Source: a virus. Taken from it: DNA of 64,000 nucleotides. The stretch spans positions 1-64,000 of the IMG/VR virus record IMGVR_UViG_3300032516_000016; one strand, 5' to 3'. Numbering within the stretch: the stretch's first letter is position 1; every line of letters starts with the position of its first letter. The translations under genes and the position numbers were made by a program. Below the pieces are notes generated by a model. That model was not told where the DNA came from, made no database searches, and saw nothing but the letters and a program-made list of their open reading frames with translations. Of this stretch, positions 58,322 through 64,000 are shown piece by piece.

Positions 58322-58653
58322 GCGAAGCTTTCTACTCGCTGCTCGGCCAGGTTGATTCTCACTTCCCTCCGACTGAGGTTGCTCGGTCATTCGTTGATAA
58401 GTATGTCATGATGGATGCGCCTGCTATTCATTCTACGCTCGTGCGTCTTCCCATGGTCAAGCATACGCTTCCTATGCTACGCGATTTCGTTTCTGATATG
58501 GAGCGTGGGGAGATTGCAAAAGAATTAATAGCATCATTGGACATACATTACCATGAGTTGCTTGAGGAGATAAACAAAGATGAAAAGAAGCGTGCATTGT
58601 TCCGGGGAACATTGTCTCTTGTTCTCGATGATCTCACCGGGGTGGCAAGATGA
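58318..58653 (+). CDS. Hypothetical helical protein
   Basis: The 111-residue protein is mainly helical (FVSDMERGEIAKELIASLDIHYH). ATGA overlaps join it to both neighbours. Function unknown. Confidence 0.6.
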   Translation: MSEAFYSLLGQVDSHFPPTEVARSFVDKYVMMDAPAIHSTLVRLPMVKHTLPMLRDFVSDMERGEIAKELIASLDIHYHELLEEINKDEKKRALFRGTLSLVLDDLTGVAR

Positions 58654-59444
58654 TTACTAGACCATCTGGACGCGACCCTGGGAGTTACAAGTTTAATGTT
58701 GTTGATGCCGGAAGTATGTGGCGTGTGTTGGTTCGTCCTGATATTACTGATTATAAAGAGATGAAATATCCTGGTTTTAATTGTGCTTTCGGCATTGATC
58801 TCAATACTGGAGCGCATGTTGTCGTGTACTTGGATTACTACAAGGCGGCATATGACAAAGCTGATCTCGAAGATCCCACCAGTCCTATTGGTCAGTCAAT
58901 TAAGGCGAAGATTGATAAATGCCTTATCTGCAACACCATGGACCAGATGAGTGACGATATCCAGCCACCCACTAAGGCACTGGCTCCACGGGCACCGGCG
59001 AGCGCGCCGGTGCCTGTGCCTGCGGTGTCCTCGGGTGATTTCGTTATGCCCAGGTACATCCCCGCGCTCACGTCCATAGGGCAGAAGGTTTTTTGCACCA
59101 AGTTTGGTGGCGTTGCCTCGTCCGTCGTTCTCTCCATGGTCGCGGATCTCCTTGCCGGGTGGAGTAGTGACCCCGGCCAGAAATCTGCTTTCAGGCAGAT
59201 CTCTGACCAGTACGTCGAGCAGATGGGATTGTGCGATGAGAAGGATATTGCGTTGCTTAAGGGGGATATCGGGAGGTTGTATGACACCTGGCAGAAGGAT
59301 GGGGATATCTTCAAGGCTGTTAAGCAGGGCATGTTCAAGGATGTTGCCGAGGCTCTGAAGGACCAGGGTGTACAGGTCAATGCGATGAAGAATACCACGT
59401 ATTCGTTGTCAGCTCGCCCATTCCGCAGATCATCAGCAGATTGA
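58650..59444 (+). CDS. Hypothetical structural-type protein
   Basis: The 264-residue protein has a beta-rich N-terminal domain (GSYKFNVVDAGSMWRVLVRPDIT), an Ala/Pro-rich linker (LAPRAPASAPVPVPAVSS) and a C-terminal helical domain. The linker points to a two-part virion or surface protein. Confidence 0.6.
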   Translation: MITRPSGRDPGSYKFNVVDAGSMWRVLVRPDITDYKEMKYPGFNCAFGIDLNTGAHVVVYLDYYKAAYDKADLEDPTSPIGQSIKAKIDKCLICNTMDQMSDDIQPPTKALAPRAPASAPVPVPAVSSGDFVMPRYIPALTSIGQKVFCTKFGGVASSVVLSMVADLLAGWSSDPGQKSAFRQISDQYVEQMGLCDEKDIALLKGDIGRLYDTWQKDGDIFKAVKQGMFKDVAEALKDQGVQVNAMKNTTYSLSARPFRRSSAD

Positions 59445-59451
59445 GGTGTCT

Positions 59452-61635
59452 ATGGCTTGGACACCTCCAAATTCTACGGTTTGGTTATTGTATGGTAGTA
59501 CTCATTTTTATCCAGGCGTATTGTATCCTCCTATATCGTATTGGCAGGATGGTGTTCTAAGGATTTGGCCTGCAGAATGTGGATCGGATGGTTTTGGTGT
59601 TAAGTGTATTCAAAAAACCTGGCCCAATGGTTATGTTGAATGCATTGGTAAACGTCCCATTTTACCGTTTATTGTTGGCGGTTACACGTTATCGGCGTCA
59701 TTTCCATATTATTTGATTTATGCGTATGCTAATCAGTTGTATAATGTTCAAATTGAAATTGCTAAAACAGTGTTTCGTGATTATATTAATTTGAAAACGG
59801 TTGAAACGGTCAATTATATTAATTCATTGGTTGCTCCTGTTGATATTCAGTCGAATCTTGATAACTTTGATAGTAAACTTGCTGAGAGATTTGCTTTATA
59901 TAAGTCATTAGTTGCAACGTCTGATTCGTCTGATAATTGGTCATATTCAGATGCTGCTAAGTCGGTGTATACGCCTATTCTCGATGATGCTAATGCTATG
60001 TGGTTATGGTGGGTTAATGGACCCACGCGGGATCAGTATTGTTATGGAAGTCTTGGATGTACTTATGTTACTGATGATCCCACTGCTGCTGGTGATATTC
60101 GGTTTGAAGGCGTTGTAATACCAAGGCGTGTATTTTCGGCTTATAACACTGAAATGAGTCAATTGTATAATGGGTTTTTTTCGTATATTAATACATTATT
60201 GTCTTCATCAATTACATCTGTTATAAATGCGATGAATGCGGCGTCAGCCGCTATCGCGGCTGCCAAGAGCGCACGCTGCATCACCCGCGTCGCTGCTGCG
60301 ATGCGGGTGATGGATGCGGATTTGGCTACGTTTAGCCCCTACGTTGACTCGGCCACGTCCGAGGCGACCAGCGCAATTAATGCGCTGGTCGCGCCTGGTG
60401 TTATCGAGTCGCATCTTGGTGATTATGATTCTCTTTCCGCAGGTATCCTTGCTACGTACCACTTTAAGGTGGCGCTTCCGGATGCTACGGGCAACTGGGG
60501 ATACTCCGCAGAGGCCACTGCCAGGTACACCAGGATTGTGACCGAGTCACAATCTCGGGTACTTGGGTCGATTAACGCTGCCGGGTGTCAGACACAGGCT
60601 GAGATTGATGCCGCCAGCTCATCAGTTACCAAAAAGGTAACTGATGCTTTTGCCTCGTGGGGCACATTGCTCACGTCATCGGTCACTGCACTCTCCCAGG
60701 CACTCAACGCCGCTACTGCGGCGTTGATTGTGGCAGTCAACGCCGCTGCGGCGGCGTTGATTGTGGCAGGATCTGGTGCGTTGCGTGTTCGGGTGGACTC
60801 GGCCAAGCGGGTGTATAAGGCTGCGGTGGACTTGTTCATTGATTCGACTATTGCTAATGACATGAATGCGAAGGTGACTGCACAGGTTGATCCGGTGCTC
60901 GCCCGAGTTCCTTTGCTCGTTGACTCGTACACTGCGCAGGTGGTATCGATAAGTTTCATGGATTCACCGAATTTTCGAAACCAAATTCGCACCATCAGCT
61001 CTGATGGTGTGAAGGTTGTGGATGATGGTGTTGCGGCTGCGGAAACCGTGTTCAATGGTATCTCAAGCTACTGGCTCGAAGGTGAGCCTAGCCTGGCGGA
61101 TAGCCGTTTGTCCTCTGCGTTCACTGAGTTCAGTAACACTATCGGCTCGTACCCGGATACTGTTGACAACCGTGCCTACGTCACCTCAGCCGTTGACGAA
61201 GTCAACGGCTACGCGGGGGGTAAGATAAGGCAGCTTGAGACGTTTATCGAATCTGCGAACCTTGCATTCAAGCAGAAGGTGTATGATGTTCGCGTTGCTG
61301 CTTACAAAAAGATAAATGATTATATAATGGGACGGCCTATTGTACGGTTGACAGGCAAGTTTTCGATCCCGGTTATCAACTGGTCGGGCACGAGTCGTCT
61401 TGGTGTTGAGGTCAAGAATGTTGGAAAGGTTGCGTGGCATGGATGGTTTGGGTGGAAGTTCATTGATTCGAGTAACAAGGTGTACGTGTACGACCCTACG
61501 CCGACCATCGCGCCGATGGTCGGAGCGGGGGAGACTGTGATGATAACCGTTGATGTGCCTTTTGGCACGTTGTTCCCCTATGGCCCGCCTGGTGATCTGC
61601 GTGCGCGGTTGATACCTACGGCTGGTGGTGGCTGA
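59452..61635 (+). CDS. Large helical fibre-type protein with C-terminal CARDB-like domain
   Basis: The start at ATG 59452 gives 727 residues. Two similar ~60-residue segments recur (INSLVAPVDIQSNLDNFDSK...NWSYSDAA and INALVAPGVIESHLGDYDSL...NWGYSAEA), so an internal duplication exists. Long Ala-rich helices follow. The end (MGRPIVRLTGKFSIPV...VGKVAWHGWFGWKFIDSSN) is an Ig/CARDB-like domain shared with 61635 and 38966. The first ~260 codons are AT-rich; near 60240 the DNA becomes GC-rich and palindrome-laden within the same gene. Confidence 0.72.
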   Translation: MAWTPPNSTVWLLYGSTHFYPGVLYPPISYWQDGVLRIWPAECGSDGFGVKCIQKTWPNGYVECIGKRPILPFIVGGYTLSASFPYYLIYAYANQLYNVQIEIAKTVFRDYINLKTVETVNYINSLVAPVDIQSNLDNFDSKLAERFALYKSLVATSDSSDNWSYSDAAKSVYTPILDDANAMWLWWVNGPTRDQYCYGSLGCTYVTDDPTAAGDIRFEGVVIPRRVFSAYNTEMSQLYNGFFSYINTLLSSSITSVINAMNAASAAIAAAKSARCITRVAAAMRVMDADLATFSPYVDSATSEATSAINALVAPGVIESHLGDYDSLSAGILATYHFKVALPDATGNWGYSAEATARYTRIVTESQSRVLGSINAAGCQTQAEIDAASSSVTKKVTDAFASWGTLLTSSVTALSQALNAATAALIVAVNAAAAALIVAGSGALRVRVDSAKRVYKAAVDLFIDSTIANDMNAKVTAQVDPVLARVPLLVDSYTAQVVSISFMDSPNFRNQIRTISSDGVKVVDDGVAAAETVFNGISSYWLEGEPSLADSRLSSAFTEFSNTIGSYPDTVDNRAYVTSAVDEVNGYAGGKIRQLETFIESANLAFKQKVYDVRVAAYKKINDYIMGRPIVRLTGKFSIPVINWSGTSRLGVEVKNVGKVAWHGWFGWKFIDSSNKVYVYDPTPTIAPMVGAGETVMITVDVPFGTLFPYGPPGDLRARLIPTAGGG
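60704..60760 (+). repeat. Two tandem near-identical palindromes inside a coding repeat
   Basis: TCAACGCCGC pairs with GCGGCGTTGA at 60704-60727 (loop TACT) and again at 60737-60760 (loop TGCG). The pair sits in a 33-bp coding duplication (A-A-L-I-V-A). Confidence 0.85.
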
Positions 61636-62870
61636 TGCCAGTTGCTAAGGTTACCGAGTCTGGTCCGTTTCTCGCCGGATTGCTTACCGCGTTCCAGAAT
61701 GCCGTTAACGCGGCAAAGGCTAAGTACATCAGTGATTTTGCTTCTGCTCGGACTTTTTATGAAGAGAAGTTTGCGCTTGGGTTGCCAGCGGCTAATGCAT
61801 ACTTCACTGAGCATCCTGTGGGCGCTGTCGCGTACAGCCAGGATTTCCTAACGTTGCTTTCTGAGACCAAGGAAGCGGCGACGATGACGCTTGAGAACAT
61901 CGTGTCCGAGGGCACGGTTGGGTACAACACGATGGTTGCGAATGCGAACCTCGACTACTCGAATGCTCTTAACCAGGCTTATGAAGATTTTAACTTCGCT
62001 CTCAACAGCTCTTACATAGCTGATCCTACGTTCAACTTGCAGTATTTCCGCTACGCAGGTGCGACCGCCGTCGCGACTGCCAGGACGTTGGTGTCGATCA
62101 AGAATGCGTCTGGCAAGTACTTGGGCATCTCTCCGGTTGTGTGCTCAATGGATTCCACCGGAAAGAACGTATGCAGCTTCAGTCTCCCTGCGGTTGCATT
62201 ATTCGACGAGTTGTCGTACAAGACTATGTTCACAGTCGTTGACCTCGGCAGTGGCAAGTTCGCTTACAAGCATGTAAGTGGTCGGTATTTGGGTGTTGAT
62301 GCTGGCGCTCTGGTGCTCAAGAGCACTGGGATAGGTACAGGGGCAATCTTCACGGTAGTGGCTAATGGAGGTGACAGTTTCACGCTTGGCACATCAGGTA
62401 CGTTTACGATTTCAGGTGTTAGCTACAAGAGCTTGATGACGATCTTCATGGACACGGTGGCCGCAGATGTCGATAAGGTGTCACAGGATTCGATGGACGA
62501 GTTCACCGCGGCAGACAATGCGATAAAAATCGCATTGTCCGGGGTGCTGCGGTCATTCGTGTACAACCGGCCTATCGTCCGGTTCACTGGCGTGGGGCAC
62601 AAACCAGTTAACGGCATCGTTTTCGATGACGTTAACTCGTTTGGGTTCGAGATCGAGAACATTGGCAAGGTGCTGTGGCAGGGGAAGGTGTCTCTGAAGG
62701 TTAAGGATCAGTATCAAAAGTCTATCACTAGCTCTTCTGTGCAGGTGTCGTCGTTATTGCCTGGCGAGAAACGCATGATTAGCATGTCAGTCAGTATCCC
62801 CAAGGTTGATCCGGTTACTGGGTACAACTTTGGTTCTAAGATATCAACGCTTATCAAGTTTGAATCGTGA
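61635..62870 (+). CDS. Fibre-type protein with beta-trefoil-like middle and CARDB-like end
   Basis: The 411-residue protein has an N-terminal helical part, a middle with repeated beta segments (SIKNASGKYLGISP, YKHVSGRYLGVDAGALVLKS) in a pattern like ricin-type or fascin-type beta-trefoils, and a C-terminal IG/CARDB-like domain (YNRPIVRFTGVGHKPV...IGKVLWQGKVSLKV) matching the gene before it. The design suggests carbohydrate binding (inference). Its first base shares the upstream stop codon. Confidence 0.7.
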   Translation: MPVAKVTESGPFLAGLLTAFQNAVNAAKAKYISDFASARTFYEEKFALGLPAANAYFTEHPVGAVAYSQDFLTLLSETKEAATMTLENIVSEGTVGYNTMVANANLDYSNALNQAYEDFNFALNSSYIADPTFNLQYFRYAGATAVATARTLVSIKNASGKYLGISPVVCSMDSTGKNVCSFSLPAVALFDELSYKTMFTVVDLGSGKFAYKHVSGRYLGVDAGALVLKSTGIGTGAIFTVVANGGDSFTLGTSGTFTISGVSYKSLMTIFMDTVAADVDKVSQDSMDEFTAADNAIKIALSGVLRSFVYNRPIVRFTGVGHKPVNGIVFDDVNSFGFEIENIGKVLWQGKVSLKVKDQYQKSITSSSVQVSSLLPGEKRMISMSVSIPKVDPVTGYNFGSKISTLIKFES

Positions 62871-62878
62871 GGAATGTT

Positions 62879-63412
62879 ATGGTTGAAGAAGAGATTGAGT
62901 TGCCATCGTTTGGCTCAAAGGTTCCATCACCGTTGTCTGGTGATTCAGGCGAGGTGCTGGCTAATTTGGCATCAAATGTATTTGATTCTGGCGTCGTTCC
63001 ATCGGCTGAAGTGTCTGGTGGCGGGTTTGGTGCAGTTCCCACGCCCGGTGAAATTTCATCTGGCGACATAGGCATTGGTGAGACCACGGTACTTCCGTCG
63101 CTTGCGGGTGGCACGTTCTCCAAGGGTCTCTCTGCGTCTGCATCAGCGCAGACGCCTTCGGCGTCTGCGCTTAAGGGTGAACCCACCATGAGTCAGGTCG
63201 ATAAGGTTTATGATGCCACGAATACGTGTAGGAGCAATGCCGAGATCGTTAAGCTCACAGGTCTGGACCTCGCCACGGTAGCGACATGCGTAGCATGGCT
63301 CGTGAAGAAGGGTTGGATCGTGATGGATGACAATAAGCGCTCATGCTCCATCGAGGCTATGGGCAAGTTGAAGACGAAGCTTGCTAAGATTTGCGATTTG
63401 TGTGCTAGGTGA
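62879..63412 (+). CDS. Protein with Ser/Gly-rich N-terminus and winged-helix C-terminus
   Basis: The start at ATG 62879 gives 177 residues. The first ~100 residues are Ser/Gly/Pro-rich and low in structure; the end (MSQVDKVYDATNTCRSNAEIVKLTGLDLATVATCVAWLVKKGWI) is a clear winged-helix pattern. It may be a regulator or structural adaptor. A 12-bp palindrome is inside it (63145-63171). Confidence 0.62.
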   Translation: MVEEEIELPSFGSKVPSPLSGDSGEVLANLASNVFDSGVVPSAEVSGGGFGAVPTPGEISSGDIGIGETTVLPSLAGGTFSKGLSASASAQTPSASALKGEPTMSQVDKVYDATNTCRSNAEIVKLTGLDLATVATCVAWLVKKGWIVMDDNKRSCSIEAMGKLKTKLAKICDLCAR

Positions 63413-63415
63413 TTT

Positions 63416-63520
63416 ATGATGTCCGAAACTGAGTTATCCAGGAAACAGAAAGAACTTGATGAGGAACTGAGACGAGCTGCTGAGAATGCCATAAGAGAAG
63501 AACAACAGCGGAGGAAATGA
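63416..63520 (+). CDS. Small charged helical peptide (34 aa)
   Basis: ATG 63416 follows the upstream stop by 3 nt, and TGA at 63518-63520 is one base from the next ATG. The peptide (MMSETELSRKQKELDEELRR...) is a short charged helix. Its support is the tight operon spacing. Confidence 0.6.
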   Translation: MMSETELSRKQKELDEELRRAAENAIREEQQRRK

Positions 63521-63521
63521 T

Positions 63522-64000
63522 ATGGTATCTCAATTTTTTAAACCAACGACATATGCACCGATAACTTTTAAACAGTCGACTAATGTAACACCAGGAAAAC
63601 TCGGTTTCACAGTTCCAGGCATAACACCCAAAACGACCTACAATTATACCCCGTCAACAAAACCAATCAATATCACCAAGATGCCAACACTACAAATTTC
63701 TAAATACACCATTCCGACAGCAGTGAAATTGAAAACTGATCCAAATAAACTGATAGCAGATGTCAACAATATGCTAAACACGATAAGCAAAAATGTTATC
63801 ACTACGCATATACAAGCTCAGGACAATATACTGAAAGCAACGTTGAAATCTACCTCGTCCGAGGCCATAAAGATAAACGATACGTTGAAAACTGTGTTGG
63901 GTACATTGACACCAGGTGCGACGAACAATCAAATTAAGACTAATGTGAATGCGATACTGAATCTGCAAACTAACCTTGATAAGCTAACGGTAGCATCCTC
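63522..64000 (+). CDS. Partial Thr-rich protein, N-terminal end only
   Basis: The frame is open from ATG 63522 to the window end (about 159 residues). It is rich in Thr, Lys, Asn and Ile, with FKPTTYAPITFKQSTNV and TLQISKYTIPTAVKLKTDPNKL. The style and start resemble the 1676-residue gene at 44591 (SIKFKPNVPYTAPKFTNYTTI), so it may be a second member of that giant-protein family. Confidence 0.7.
   Translation, partial: MVSQFFKPTTYAPITFKQSTNVTPGKLGFTVPGITPKTTYNYTPSTKPINITKMPTLQISKYTIPTAVKLKTDPNKLIADVNNMLNTISKNVITTHIQAQDNILKATLKSTSSEAIKINDTLKTVLGTLTPGATNNQIKTNVNAILNLQTNLDKLTVAS

Overview
This 64 kb window looks like part of a large archaeal extrachromosomal element or virus. The host is most plausibly a methanogen-related euryarchaeon. 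Supporting signs are TATA boxes about 25-30 nt upstream of leaderless start codons (1575-1586, 12571-12583, 57063-57074), GGTGAT and GGAGGT Shine-Dalgarno sequences, an archaeal-type primase-helicase, PEGA- and PKD-domain proteins, and a ferredoxin-thioredoxin-reductase-like protein. There is no rRNA, tRNA or core metabolism, and I saw no terminase, portal or DNA polymerase. The virus reading therefore rests on tail-fibre-like proteins and gene layout and is an inference.

Layout. 1-3493 (+): small surface or virion-like proteins, interrupted by a radical SAM gene on the minus strand. 3467-12542 (-): one tightly overlapping operon for sugar-nucleotide and glycan work (epimerase, DegT aminotransferase, two glycosyltransferase-like proteins, a methyltransferase) mixed with small zinc or winged-helix proteins and ending upstream in an AbrB-type regulator. 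12635-20566 (+): a virion or receptor-binding cassette containing two seven-bladed propeller proteins and a series of paralogues with a shared N-terminal DLPD tag. 20563-32218 (-): an early or replication-type operon with an SF2 helicase, a possible annealing protein, many small acidic ORFans, a second radical SAM protein and a GC-rich secreted/SSB-like trio. 32219-34460: mostly non-coding, holding a free-standing HNH gene, a G-depleted tract, a 13-bp hairpin and a 26-bp inverted repeat. 34461-38491 (-): primase-helicase, a 30-residue membrane peptide, a PD-(D/E)XK nuclease and small zinc-ribbon proteins. 38578-49621: PEGA proteins and two giant proteins (958 and 1676 aa). 49659-51425 (+): a nuclease-PEGA fusion and membrane proteins. 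51505-53673: a NUMOD-type gene broken by an IS200/IS605-type element. 53709-57042 (-): an accessory operon with the FTR-like protein. 57098-64000 (+): a second structural-type operon running off the end.

How the parts may work together. The primase-helicase, SF2 helicase, RecB/Cas4-like nuclease and possible annealing/SSB proteins form a replication-recombination module. The fibre, propeller, PEGA and CARDB-like proteins probably build or decorate a particle or cell surface, and the sugar operon could glycosylate them or remodel host glycans.

Most notable: (1) an IS200-type transposon that appears to carry a cytosine-5 DNA methyltransferase with a second, overprinted protein in its +1 frame; (2) more than thirty perfect 9-13 bp palindromes with tiny loops, many inside conserved genes and several with GCGAAGC cores, alongside cUNCGg-capped hairpins mainly at gene ends; (3) sharp base-composition blocks whose borders fall inside genes. 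Several genes shorter than 60 codons were found by hand (44451-44588, 6735-6911, 25294-25437, 28761-28922, 31058-31189, 37520-37612, 38221-38373, 38375-38491, 63416-63520).
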